From Dendrocalamus latiflorus (lineage: Eukaryota; Streptophyta; Magnoliopsida; Poales; Poaceae), in contig CM029632.1 of assembly GCA_017311315.1 (NCBI GenBank), forward strand, positions 12,919,014 through 12,983,013: a stretch of DNA of 64,000 nucleotides, written 5' to 3'. Below are positions 43,975 through 55,935 of the stretch, piece by piece; the first letter of the stretch is position 1, and the number at the start of each line of letters is the position of its first letter. The translations under genes were made by a program, and so were the position numbers. A model generated the notes under the pieces. The model was not told where the DNA came from, made no database searches, and saw nothing but the letters and a program-made list of their open reading frames with translations.

Positions 43975-44275
43975 CTAAGGTGGTGATCGGTTCGGCTGAA
44001 AAGCTCATGGCTTATGGCTGAAAACACTGTAGCTGGCTGAAAAAAGCACTGTAGCTGACAGAGGCTTATTTAGCATAATTAAATTTAAAAAAATTAAAAA
44101 TATAAAAAATATGTTAGCCCATTACGTATAATACAAACAAATACGGGAAAAAAAAGAACCGGCAAAAAAGCTCAACAAAAAGTCAAAAGTTCAGAAAAAG
44201 ACGAAACTTATGAATAGTGAAAAATAAGCCAGAAGCCAGAAGCCGAAGCCGAGTTGATCAGGGCCGAACTGTATT
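43975..44275. mobile_element. MITE, uninterrupted paralogue of the copia target
   Basis: The ends GATCGGTTCGGCTGAAAAGC and, inverted, GAAGCCGAG..TGATCAGGGCC resemble each other. From 44067 the sequence matches 4766-4940 block by block. It serves as the empty-site reference for the copia insertion at the left of the window. Confidence 0.7.
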
Positions 44276-46645
44276 ATCCTTAACAATCTCGCTCGAAATT
44301 ACAAGAGGGCGTATCTAGCATACGAAGCAAAATTGTAATACATGTCGATAAGATTCATTTTTGTATAGGTAGAACTATAACCTAGGATTCTTATCAAGTC
44401 TGCCCAACACGTGCATGCACATGATTGCAGCGGCCCTTTGAGCCAAGCTGAGCACCGCATTCTCCTCTCCTCTCTGCCAAGATCACAGTAAGAGACCCTG
44501 CCAAGATCAAAGGCTGTGCTTCAGCACAATTGGCAATGGCCACTTTAAAGAGGGGGAAATGGGTTTGATTTGACACTCTCTACCGGTAGCAGGCAATTGA
44601 GCACAAAAGCTGATTGGCGCACACCACGTTGTGCCAAAACAGAGTGTTTTTGGGATTATGCCCTGTGTTACCCTGTGTACTAGGAACCACAGAAAAGCTC
44701 TTCATGTCCAATTGTACCAATAGAGTACATTCAGCTTGCTCCAAACGGCCGGTAGCTATTGCTTTTGGCTTTTTTGCGAGGCAATTATACTATAACGGCG
44801 GTTAATTTTTCCGAGTCAAAAAATAATGAATAATATTAATATGAGAAAAATTGGAAAATGCCGCTATATCATTTGATACAATGCAAAGGAATAAATGGAA
44901 AAAACAAAAAAAGTAAAATGCAAAAAAACGAAATTAAGAATCCCAGAAATTGTAGTCGTGTGGAGCGAGACGGTCTTGTTCAGGCCTTGAGCTAGCTGCA
45001 TCTTGGTTATGCTATTCCAATTAGCGTCCGTGTTGTTGTTAAGCACAGCACTGTTATGGCCTTCACTCCCTGGGCTCTCCTTGCCTCTAGATTCTAGATT
45101 CAGGTATTTTTCAGATTTCTGACAGGAGGGAGATAGATTGGATAGAGACCGACGAGGAGTCCACTAGGGTATATTAACAGCTAGGGTATATATGCTGATT
45201 CCTGTAATGCCATTGCAAAGGTGGAAAATAGGGAATTTTCTGTGATGCCATTGCAAAGGGGGAAAATATGGAATTTTTGTTCTAAACTGAGAAGAGGCAA
45301 CAGATTTGACAGGACAAAATGACTATTTTGCCCTTCCCTAAAAATAGAAAATCAAAAGAAACTTCCACCGCCACCGGCCGCTTCGGTAATCGGCGAAGCT
45401 TGAATCGAGGCAGCACCGGTCTCAAGGCGGCCGTTGCGCGGGCTCGACTGGCGGCAAGCGCTGACGGCTCCAACAGCGCGTCGGCCGCGCATGTCGCTGC
45501 TGCTGCTACCCATGCCTACGGTGAGCTGTGTTAGGTGGTGAGGTACGATCTACGAAGCAGCGTCAAGATTCGATGGCGACGGTGCAAGTGGGCATGTGTG
45601 AGTAGGTGCACGAGAGCGACGAGATAGGAGTGTTTTTTTCCTGCTGTAATTTATGGTTTATATCTTTAAGTTTTAATATTAAAATTTGTGTTAATAATTA
45701 AATGTGGATAAGTTATTTTGAAAAGTTATCTCAGTAAATTGATTCAAAACGACGACGAAAAAACTGCCATGTTTATTTATCAGAGAAAATCATAAACAAT
45801 AAGCTGAAAAAAAACAAGGCCAATAGCGTGAGCAGGTGCACACGAGCGAGCAACGATAACGGTTCAGAGCTGCATAGAAAGAGGGATGAGGAAACCCCCT
45901 CTTTTTAGCTTATAGCTTATGACTTATATATTATGATTTCTTCCAAATAAACAAACATAACGACTTCTTCATCACCTTTTTAAAGCAGCTTATCAGGACA
46001 GTCTTTTCAAAACGGTTTATCGATATTCAGTATGTTCGCATAAACAATTACGTTAGAATTAAAAGCCATCAATCATAGCCATAAATTATCAGTCACAGTC
46101 GAAAAGAATTCACCCGAAGGAGGCCATCCTGCTGAGATGGACAGGGAGAGGAGAGAGGAAAGAGAGTGGGGGAAGGGTGAGAAAGAAGAGAGGGTGGAGA
46201 GTATTTCAGTATTATTATTTTTTTTGGAAAAATTGTGACCAATAATTGCAAGCAAACATATGTCCTTTTTTGCAATGGCACAGCACTAATTACCTCGTAC
46301 AGTCGTATTCAATGGCGCATAAATGGCACGTGTTTGTATTAACAAATACGCATTTTATGTAGCTTAGACGAGTGTGAAGCTAGCTCAAATGCTCCATCGC
46401 ATAGGGTGGATTTTTTGGCTATAATTTTTAATTTTAGTATAAGCGTTTGTACGAATGAATCGAATACAACAAATCATTTTAAAATAATTATCCTAATAAA
46501 TTATTTTTTTTAAAAAAATAAAAAATTAATCTATTTATTTATTCAGAGAAAATCGTATGCTATGAATTATATGCATCGAAAGCTAGAAACCAACACCTTT
46601 TGGGCTTCACACGTCCTGCATGTATCGATGAGTGCAAGAAAGTCT
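44276..46645. other. intergenic, no gene recognised
   Basis: Short ORFs only. A 39-bp tandem repeat lies at 45203-45279. A GC-richer stretch at 45360-45540 gives a 71-residue frame without recognisable domains. No RNA gene was seen. Confidence 0.4.
45203..45279. repeat. 39-bp tandem repeat, two copies
   Basis: The unit with ATGCCATTGCAAAGG followed by GGAAAATA and GGAATTTT occurs at 45203 and 45242 with a few substitutions. Confidence 0.85.
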
Positions 46646-46653
46646 TGTAACGG

Positions 46654-47488
46654 TAGAGCTGGGAGTTGGGCCGTGCCGTTTAATTAGAGTTGTAACACTT
46701 TTATTTCTGCCTATTTTATTTTATTTCTCCCTTTCATTTCTTCTCTTTTTTTTCTTTTTTTCCCTTTTCTTTTTCTTTTCCTCTTTTTTCTTTCTCTTCT
46801 TATCCGGTCGGTGCCTCATTTCTCGCCTCTCTCTTTTTCTCCCGGCTCCTCCCCCACCTCCCAGATCTGGATCTCCCGCTCCCACCGTCCCACGCGGCTG
46901 CGCCCGCCCTCGGGTTCTCCTTCCTCCCACGCGGCCGCGCCCGCTGCCCGGCTCCTTCGGCCTTCGCCCACCGCCGCTTCCCCCTCCGGCCCCTCCCCGG
47001 CTCCGCCTCCCTCCCTCGGCCCCCTACCGTCCCCTCCCCCGCAGCCTCCCTCGCCGCCCCCTCCGCCTCCCGCGCCGTCTCTCCCTCCGCCCCCTCCGCC
47101 TCCCGCGCCGCCTCCCTCGCCGCCTCCCCCTCCCCGGCGCGGCGCCGCCCCATCCCCACCGCCTCCCTCGCCGCCTCCCCCTCCCCGGCGCGGCAGAAGC
47201 ACCTCGAGACCCCCTCGGCGGCCCGGCCTTCCCCGACCTCCCCCTGATCTCCCCGGCTCCGCCTCCCCGTGCCGCCCGAGCCCGCCGTGCCGTGCCGGCC
47301 CAAGCACGGCCCAATCTACCGTGCCGTGCCGTGCCGCCCACCGTGCCAGATTTTGAGGCCCGGCCCGGCCCACCGTTCGTGCCGTGCCGGCACGGCCCGC
47401 CACGTGTCGGGCCGGGCTGTGCTTGGTCGGGCCGTGCCGGCCGTGCTTCGGGCTGGCCCAAAGAAGCCCGACCCAAGTCCCACCTCTA
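46654..47488. mobile_element. hAT-type element carrying a pyrimidine tract and a GC-rich insert
   Basis: The ends TAGAGCTGGGAGTTGGGC and, inverted, CAAGTCCCACCTCTA are flanked by a perfect 8-bp duplication TGTAACGG (46646-46653 and 47489-47496). Inside are an almost pure pyrimidine run (46700-46800), a GC-rich CCGCC-type segment (46870-47280) and many GCCGTGCC/GGCACGGC repeats (47280-47460). The 315-residue frame across it starts outside the element and crosses both borders, so it is not a gene. Confidence 0.88.
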
Positions 47489-47758
47489 TGTAACGGTATC
47501 GAACATGAGAGGAGGGAGACAAGCCAGGAACCGAACACTGCACGCTGGCGCTGTACCCCCTTACGTTGGAGGCCAGTGATCATTCGGCAATATTCCCCTC
47601 TTGCCACGGCGGGGCCCGGCCGGTGATCCCGTTGCACGTAACGGCAAACCATTTTCTCGTTGGAGGTGGTCCTGACTCGTGGCTGATACATCGACTGTCG
47701 ATGTTTTTGCCGTCGCGGGTAATTTTATCAGATTTGAATTCCACTCTTACGAGTCTTA

Positions 47759-48127
47759 GGGCATGTTTGGGAGAGCTCCACCACTGAAAACGTGGATATG
47801 GAGCAGCAGCTCCACCGTGGATCTGGGATCCCACCATGGAGTGTTTGGCTTGTACAGCAGCTCCAGATCCACGAAATTGAGGTTTTGGTGGGAATGGCCA
47901 CTTTTGGTGGGATGGGGTGTGTAACCAGTGGCATTGGTGGGTAATTGCCACCCAACTTCACGGTGGAGCACCCCTTGAGGAGCTCCATGAAATCTATGGA
48001 TCTGGCCCTCAGATCCAGGATTTTCGTGGATCCAGATTTCGTGGAGCTGGAGCGTTTGGGTAAAATTTCGTGGAGTGGAGCTGTTTTTCGTGGATCTGGA
48101 GCTGGTGGAGCTCTCCCAAATAGGCCC
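47759..48127. mobile_element. Tourist/PIF-Harbinger MITE
   Basis: The ends GGGCATGTTTGGGAGAGCTC and, inverted, GAGCTCTCCCAAATAGGCCC are flanked by TTA (47756-47758 and 48128-48130), the PIF/Harbinger target. The inside repeats GTGGATCTGGAGC-type motifs in both orientations. Noncoding. Confidence 0.88.
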
Positions 48128-48796
48128 TTACCTGCGATTAGTCGTCTAGGTTGAGTGGTATATATGCTAAAGGTAAGGCATTGAGGAATTTTTGGTATTT
48201 TTGGCATGTTTTTAACCCATATTCATAAAAATAGTCGTATGCACATGAGAATGACAGATGTGGTACTTCTGTCACCCGGTGACTGGGCGGTAGCACGTTG
48301 CAACTGACACTTAGGCCCCTGCTGCCTGGCCACCGTGAGGCGCCCTCCTTACCGTCCCGTCGCCAGATGGAAGGTAATTAAGCCGATTTAATTACCTGCC
48401 TTAACTATATGTAATGCTTCTTGGATTTTTTAAATGTAGCAGATGAGCTCAAAAAACATGAAATTTTATGTGTAACCTCCTGACACAACGTAATTGATTG
48501 TGTAATTTTTGTATAATTTTATCTGGTGTGAATGTTTCATAGGATTGTGTTATTTGTAGGAGTTGTTACATATAGTAAATGGGTTCCAATAATTACGAAA
48601 TTTTATGTGCAGCCTCCTGACACAGTCGACCTAATTATCAAATTTTTTAGAAATTTTATGTGCTACGAATTTACCATGTTATTTCATGTTAATTTAATCA
48701 TAATTAGCAATATGCAATGATCATTTAATTAGCGATTGAAATCGTTTGCCACACAACCACCATGCAACAGTCATCTTTTGCAGTGCGTGACATCTC

Positions 48797-49010
48797 TCAT
48801 TCGCATATATGTCAGCCCATTGTTGCTATCCCCCCTTTTGTCGCTGCCTTCTTCGCACATTTGTCACTCTGTCCATGCCGTCCCTGTCGCCCACTCCCTC
48901 GTCCGCACATGTGTCGTTATGTCCATATTGTCCCCCCTTGCCCGCTCCCTTGTCTGCACATTTGTTAGTCTTACCATGTTGTCCCCTCTCGCCCACAATG
49001 CTGCGTGTTG
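48797..49010 (+). repeat. left subterminal ~50-bp repeat array of the Mutator-like element
   Basis: About three to four units, each with CTCCCTCGTCCGCAC-like and CTGTCCATGCCGTCC-like blocks. A promoter-like segment with CATAAATACG follows at about 49070. The same units appear inverted at 51941-52235. Confidence 0.8.
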
Positions 49011-49697
49011 ATAAAGAGCCCTTAATTTGCAGGGTAAGTACACCGGGTTCTCTTTTCGCTCGACCATAAATACGAAGCTTTCGCAGTTACTCATCACTCA
49101 TCTCAGTCACTCATCGCATATGCTCATTCTTGTGCTTGTCGCTCAGAATTAAGAGTGTATAGCTCATTCTTTAGAGAAGCTAGTGCACGTTTGTCGAGGA
49201 CACAGCAGGAGGGCATGGTAGTGCTGATTGCTTCTCTCGAAAGACAGGTAATTTTTATCGTATGCTTTCAACGCTATTCTTGTAGTCGTAGTTAATTAGT
49301 ATTTTTCAGTTATTAATGTAGTTCGTATTATAAAGTAAATAGATTGTAGTAATTTAGTCATAGTTTTGTACTATTTTTGTGTACGTACGATACACACAAT
49401 TTATTATTGTTTGGTACTATGTACATACGGTACCTATAATTCACTAATTAATGAATTATTCCTATGTAGTTACACACATGTAATCACTGACTTGCATGTT
49501 GCTTGTTATCATTTTTTGTTGTAACGCTTACTATGGATTGGGTTATTGTGGCTTCAGGTAGTCGCAGACATGGAACACTTAACAGTGTTCTACGGCGATG
49601 GTCTTATATAGGCATGATCTGATGGGTTGGACCTATCGACATGCTAATATAAGGTGCTCCGGGCCGAGGGGCTCGGCGTGACGAATATTCACAAGCT

Positions 49698-51780
49698 TTG
49701 AAGCTGCATCTGGAGGGAGTTCGCCACGAAGACAATGGTGATGAATCTTACGATCGAATGGATCACCTGCATGAATGGTGTGTGGGAGCTCGTGAAGGTG
49801 AATGGCACCGTAGCATGGAGGTAATACATGTAAATTGCCTCCCAGCCTTAGGCAGCCATTTACAAGAAGTTGATGGTGTACCTGAATTCCGTGCATCGGG
49901 AAACATTGATGAGCCCGACCCCTCCACACCCAGGCAACCACAAGCTGAGCTTCAAGACGATAGCACTGAATGTGTTGTATCGGAGGAAAGACTCGCCACT
50001 GATTTCATGCGGAATGACAAGGCAGACATGTGGTGGTCAGCTTGCATTGATTGCCACAAGTATCTACCGGAGCAGGCACTCGGGTTGAAGTCCGACGATG
50101 ACACCGACCTAGGCTCCGATAATACCGACGATGACGCATAGCAGACAAATGGTCCACCTGGGGAAATTATGTCATCGGAGGTGCCCTATGTGTCCTCCAG
50201 ACTCGATGATGCTGTGGTACGTTCCCTCGTACTACCGCAAGAAGAAGGGACCCAGTGAGGGTTTTAAGCTGACACCCTCCTAGTTGGGCAGCACTTCCTT
50301 AACAAGACGGCTATGCAACAACCTATAGGACAATACACCTTGTCTATCAGCCATGTGTATCAAGTGCACGGTCCAACCCGGCCAAGTACGTAGTGAAGTG
50401 CATAGTGCAAGGTTGCCCTGGAAAGATCAGCGCTCAATGAGCCAAGATTTTTGGCTCGGTCTTCTCAGTCAAGGTGATGATCGACCACAATTGTGAGCTT
50501 AGCGAGCCCCTTGTCATCATCGGAATGTGACTTCAGCATATGTTGCAAGCATTATCAGCCACTTAGTTGTGGTGGATGTGTCCGTCTCCCCAAGATGCTC
50601 ATGTCGGAAGTCGCCAATGTGGTTGGCTATCCCATTAGCTACAGCAAAGCCTAACGAGGCAAGCAGAAGGTCATCGAGTCCATGTATGGGACATACAAAG
50701 AAGCGTACAACCTTGTGCCGAGATTGCTTCACTAGATAGCTGAATCAAACCCTGACACGTACATAAACAAGCTTAAGCATCCAGATGCTGACGGAGAGCC
50801 CAACTATTTCATACTGGACTAGTTATTCTGGGCTTTTATCCAGGCCATTGAGGGCTTCAAGTTTTGTCATCCTGTGCTCATGATGGATGGCACTTTCCTC
50901 ACAAGGAGGTACAAGAGGACCATTCTCACTGCGGTGGTGGCCAACGTGAACAACCAGCTTCTCCTAGTGGCATTTGCCATTGTGGAGAGTGAGAAGACAT
51001 CCAGTTGACTCTGGTTCCTGACGAACATGAAACGAGTGGTGGTTGGCGTCCGACTCAACATTTGCGTCATCACGGACCGCAATGCTGGGTTGATGGGCAC
51101 GCTAAACACCATGAAACATGGTACCGAACCCCTCAGCAGTGGAACAACATGCAAACCTATTGGTGCATGAGGCATCTTGCATCTAACTTGTTCACACGTT
51201 TTCGCAACCAGGAAGTTCTGAAGATATTCAAGGCATTGTGTTTGCAAATCCAGAGGCAGAAGTTCGAGTCCATCTGGACAGGGAGAGCAACCCCGCGGCG
51301 CCATAAGTTTCTCAGAATGGATTCGTTGGCACACTCCTGAATTAGAGAAATAGTTCCTTCTCTATGACATTCTCTATGATACGGACGGTAAAAGATATGG
51401 GATTATGACGACCAATATGTCCAAGGTGTACAACAGCGTCCTCAAAGGTGTTTAGTGCCTCCCTATCACCGTGATCGTAGAGGAGACATGGACTCGCACT
51501 ATTGGTTATTTCGTCAATAAAGCCACCATAGCTAGGCGATAAATAGACGAAGGCCAAATGTGGTCTGAGAACATGCAGAGGCACATGGACCAAAAGATGG
51601 AGAAGTCCCGAATGCACGACATCTGGGTAATCGATAGCCTCCGGAGGAAGTATGAGATCAAGCTTCGCTAAAAATATTCAATAGGTATGTTAGGGGTGAC
51701 ATGAAACAAGCATGCACCCTGGGTGATGTGGCCACATGCACCTGCAACAAGCCAAAGTCCTCCCTCGTTTTAAGGGGAAG
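49698..51780 (+). pseudogene. Mutator-like transposase, heavily mutated
   Basis: A first open piece (49698-50141, 147 residues) is acidic at its end and probably the N-terminal part. Further on, in frames with many stops, the MULE transposase is recognisable: KVIESMYGTYKEAYNLVPRL, SNPDTYINKLKHPDADGEPN, the first catalytic aspartate in VLMMDGTFL (codon at 50886), VANVNNQLLLVAFAIVES, the second in VITDRNAGL (codon near 51074), LYDTDGKRYGIMTTNMSKVYN and KYEIKLR. In-frame stops occur for example near 50272, 50438, 50526, 50820 and 51006. No active enzyme can be made. Confidence 0.85.
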
Positions 51781-51940
51781 GTATTGCATCGTCAACTATA
51801 GTTGGACTGGCTTGTCAGCATCTGCCATGTTATGTTACTGCCACGAGCATGAGAACAAGAAGTGAACACAGTTGAGATGAGCAATGAGCGACTGCGAGAG
51901 GTCCGTATTTGTAGCCGAGTGAAAAGGGAACCTGGTGTGG

Positions 51941-52235
51941 ACAAGGGAGCGGGCGAGGGGGATGGCATGGACAGAGTGACAAATGTGCACACGAGGGAGC
52001 GGTGAGGGGGATGGCACGGACAGAATGACATATGTGCGTACAAGGGAGCAAGCAAGGGGGGACAACATGGACTGCGTGACAATGTGAGTGTGAGGGAGCG
52101 AGCAAGGGGGGACGGCACGGGCAGTCTGACAAATGATCGCACGAGGGAGCGGGTGAGGGGGACGCATGGACATAGTGATAAATGTACGCATGAGGGAGTG
52201 GGTGAGGGGGGCCAAGACTAAACCAGACGGACTTA
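51941..52235 (-). repeat. right subterminal ~50-bp repeat array of the Mutator-like element
   Basis: Six units begin with A(C/T)(A/G)AGGGAG-type blocks at 51941, 51991, 52040, 52090, 52141 and 52190, a spacing of 49-51 bp. Read on the - strand they match the left array. A TACAAATACGG box (- strand) lies at about 51915, mirroring the left promoter. Confidence 0.85.
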
Positions 52236-53040
52236 CACACTGAGAAGACCAGATGAGGCAGTTTTATACAGTGACATGATGGTACGCCAGTCCACAAATC
52301 ATCTGGCATGCCCTTGCCTCATGGACGCGAATTTGCCCAAATCAAATTAGACTTGCAAAACGTACACTGCGTGGGCTTAGCCTATAAGTACTAGCCATTC
52401 GGCATCGTGTTTTCTTCACCACGGTTAAATCACCATATCACTACGATGGAGAAGCAATGGGAGGAGATCACCTGACTAGCAAGGGCTGCAGTAGCACAGG
52501 ATGAACAAGCGGCCCATGCCAGGAGGCCACCTCCCAGAAACGAAGCCCCCGTTCCTCCAACCTCAACCCCTATCTAAACGTTCCCACCGATCATTCGCTG
52601 CAAGACCCACCTATAGTTCGACCATATTCATCTATATGTGTACCATCCTTAGTTCCTTAGCCTGCATGCCATGTAACTCTCTTGTCGAATCAACTGTCGT
52701 TTTATTATCGTTATGCCATTTATCCAAAGCCTTTTCGTACTGGAAAACCTCACATAGAATCCTTTTGATACCTCACTGACATGTGGCTCACCACTTAAAG
52801 GACCCACATGTCAGCCAAATACTTGACGTTTTCTTAATATCTCCGCCCATAACACAATAGAGCAGTGGTTCAACTTTGAATACCCACCTTCTCTTCCTCT
52901 GCTTCCTTTCCTTGTACACCAGTCCCAAATTTCTCCGACTCCTCCCCTCCCACTCACCACTACCTCCCCCGGTCCCTCCATTCACTTTGTTTCCCTTGTT
53001 CGAAATCCTACTGCTCGAGGGGATAGAGTTTGGATTGCAA
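52236..53040. other. inner right part of the Mutator-like element, unassigned
   Basis: This 0.8 kb lies between the right repeat array and the right terminal repeat and has no counterpart on the left side. A TATA-like CCTATAAGTACTAG at about 52381 is followed by ATGGAGAAGCAATGGGAGG at 52446, a frame soon closed by TGA. 52790-53030 looks like a CT-rich gene start and could be captured sequence. Confidence 0.4.
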
Positions 53041-53848
53041 TGACAGTGGCGGATAAAATATCATAATTGTATAAATTTATGAGTAATATTTAGAGTGGAT
53101 AAAATTCTCAAAAAATTATATAATAAATTAAATTGTGTTGGGAGGTTGCAAATAAAATTTTGTAATTTTTGGAGTTCTTTTGCTATATGTAATAAATTCT
53201 AAAATTATCATAATTTTATGAATTTTTCAGCAATATTCAGAGAAGATAAAATTGTCAAAAAAATTACACAATGAATTACGTTGTGTTGGAAGGCTATACA
53301 TAAAATTTTGTAATTTTTGAACTTATTTACTATATTTGAAAATTCAAACAAATGGTACATACAAAATACTAACTCAGACAGGTAATTAAGCTGGCTTAAT
53401 TACCTGTTGTCTGGTGACAGGGTGGCAGGGAGGGCACCACACAGTGCCCAGGTGGTAGGCCCCTGCCACCTGGTGGCCGACTCCGATGCCCTAGGTGTCA
53501 GTTGTAGCGTGCTGCCGCCTAGTCACCAGGCGGCAGAAGTGCCATTTCTGCTATTCCCGCATGTATATGGCCATTTTTGTAAATATGGGTTGAAAATATG
53601 CCAAAAGTGCCAAAAATTCAGGCGTTAAGTGGTGTGAAATTTTTGCCAATTTCTTGGTCATGGTTGATGCTAATTGTTAGAATTTATGCATGGCTTTTGT
53701 ACCGTACTCCGTTCAGTTACAAAAGAGTGATGTTTTGGATATTGACACGGTCTTTAAAATACAACTTTGATCACTAATTTCTATTTATAATATATTTATA
53801 AAATCTAATAAAACTATAATATTCTAAAATGCTAATTGTTAGATTATA

Positions 53849-54103
53849 CTCCCTCCGTTCTTTTTAACTTGACTTCATAGAATCCGTGCCATCAAATTTT
53901 CTAAAGTTTGACCACCAATAAATTTAAAACCATCTAGGTTGGCTATATGAAAATTATATTATTAGATTTATTGTTAAAACTACTTTTATAATATTATAAT
54001 TTTATTAGTATATCTTGGTATAAAGTTATAAAAAGTAGTGTCAAAGTCACATATCAAAGACCGTAAAAAGTACAAAATATCAAGTAAAAAAGAACAGAGA
54101 GAG
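53849..54103. mobile_element. Stowaway MITE (255 bp)
   Basis: CTCCCTCCGTTCTTTTTAAC at the left and, inverted, AAAAAAGAACAGAGAGAG at the right, with TA on both sides (53847-53848 and 54104-54105). These are the classic Stowaway ends and target. Confidence 0.92.
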
Positions 54104-54263
54104 TATCTAACTGCATGTCACCCAAAACACCACTCTTTTATTACTGGAAAGAGTAAATAAATGAAATAGGTGTTCTTGAAGAAATAAATCAGTGAGATAT
54201 AATAAACCACGACTGCTCACAAAGCCACAAGACAAGAAGATAAGGAACCATCGCAGATATAGA

Positions 54264-54712
54264 TAGGGGTGAAAATGGATCAGATAGTGCGCAAATTACA
54301 TTCGTATTCGTATTTGCAAATGAATATGAATATAAATTTGAATATTCTCAAATATGAATACAAATCAAATATTGTAACGAATATGAATTCAAATCAAATA
54401 TCCACTCAATTTGGTTAGATCCGGATATCCTCATAACTTATATAGTATGAAGATATTAATAATATTTTATCTCGTACAATCGTGCTTAATCGTCCTAATT
54501 CATTTACTTCACCTATAGAAATACAAATTCACATTCAATTAAAAAAACTTGTCCAACTAATTAGTTGTATTTGTAATAAAATGGGCATATTGCTTTGTCA
54601 AATACGAATATGGATAGTTTAGATAAAATAACATTTCGGATGGTAAAACTCAATATCATATTCGCATCTATATTTTTTATGCGAATTCGAATACGAATAT
54701 GAATAGGATGAA
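54264..54712. mobile_element. truncated hAT-type element related to 34049-34567
   Basis: It starts TAGGGGTGAAAATGG and contains the same GAATATGAAT/GAATATTC repeats. The inverted right end is missing or degraded, so the right limit is approximate. Confidence 0.6.
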
Positions 54713-55927
54713 AATCATTAATTTGATGGAAAAATCTAGATGTAGAGATCAATCAAGGCTTGCTTTGGTTGCACATATATTTGCTCGGCTTTTTTTCAAA
54801 ACAATACCTACTACGTACACGGCTACACGCCCTCTAGAGAAATCCGTACCTAATATCAGCGCAGAAATGCAAAATCAATGAAGCAAATATTGTAATATAA
54901 AAGATTTCTAGGAAAAAGTAAGTGCTAAAGCAAACATTGTTGAAGGCCATAATTTTTTTCTAAATAAATAACTATATTAGATAGGAACAGCCCCTACGAT
55001 GTACATGCCCAAAAAAAAACTAAACAAGATTAATTTGGAATGGGTAATTTTGTAGAATTATTGTGGGAATTATACTGCTTTCTATAAAACTCCAATGTCC
55101 CAAACATGCCTTTAATAAACTAAAAAAATGTTTGGCTTCAGAAAGTGATAAAAATAACTGTACACCGCTACTCACTAAATACTACTGGTACTCAAGCTTA
55201 TGAAGTCCATTCTGGTACCAGCCTGAACATGTTATACCGGCACTCAAAATGGCACACAGTAGACTCAATCCTGTATCAGCCTTAATACTGGCCATTCTGG
55301 GCTTTTCCGGCCTATTCCAACCGGAATTGGTCATTCCATCCATTCCAATACCGGGCATAATTAAGTGACTCCTTATTTTTACGCTATAGTATGTATTTAA
55401 ATTGAGATTCTAAGTAAAATTATATATGCATATAATTACATACATATATATATGAATAAATATATACTATTATATTAAAATATTAAAATCCGAAATGGTA
55501 CACTAGAATGGACGGTACCGATGTATTTCATACCAATACCAAGAGGCAAACAGGAATAGCCTCCGGAATGAAATTAACAACACAGCTAGTACTACGGTAG
55601 ATAATAGTCAAGTAGACTTAGGCCTGGTGTTAAACATCGGGCCTAAAAAAGCCTGGTCTTTAAATGCCAGGCCTGAGCCCGACCCAAAGCCTAGCCTGGT
55701 CACAAAATCGAGGCCTAGGCTGAAGCTGATGAAGCATACAAATTAGCGGAAAAAATAGATCTTTTGCAACATCGTCAGTTCACACTTTCTCCTCCAAAAC
55801 ACCTTTCCCATACCACCATTTGCAAACAACATCAGTTCATGCCATCCATAGCCCCACAGTCTACAAGAGCCCTTACATTTCTCCCTGAATTGCATTTCAT
55901 CCTACATCCATCCATAAGGGTAGGAGG
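54713..55927. other. intergenic, repeat remnants
   Basis: No gene is supported. 55620-55730 has repeated AGGCCTGG/CCAGGCCT motifs typical of degraded transposons. 55760-55927, together with 57126-57250, may form one older sequence split by the hAT element. Confidence 0.4.
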
Positions 55928-55935
55928 CCAGAGGG

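Larger units (their letters stand above)
48160..53624 (+). mobile_element. Mutator-like element (about 5.5 kb) with long inverted ends
   Basis: Left sequence (48184-48740) and right sequence inverted (53622-53040) match over more than 500 bp in blocks such as GAATTTTTGG, AACCCATAT, GGTGACT.GGCGG, AGGTAATTAAGCC and CCTGACACA-like motifs. Inner, mirrored ~50-bp repeat arrays and TATA-bearing promoters follow on both sides. A decayed Mutator transposase lies between. Possible flanking duplication TTGAGTGGT/TTAAGTGGT (48151, 53625) matches at eight of nine bases, but the very ends do not align tidily, so the borders are approximate. Confidence 0.8.

Noticed and set aside
46632..47579. 315-residue + strand ORF
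   Set aside because: It starts outside and crosses both borders of a hAT element with exact 8-bp duplication, and its sequence is low complexity (Phe/Leu run, then Pro/Arg).
48151..53633. Firm 9-bp target duplication for the Mutator-like element
   Set aside because: TTGAGTGGT and TTAAGTGGT match at eight of nine bases, but the adjacent termini do not start alike, so I treat it as a candidate only.
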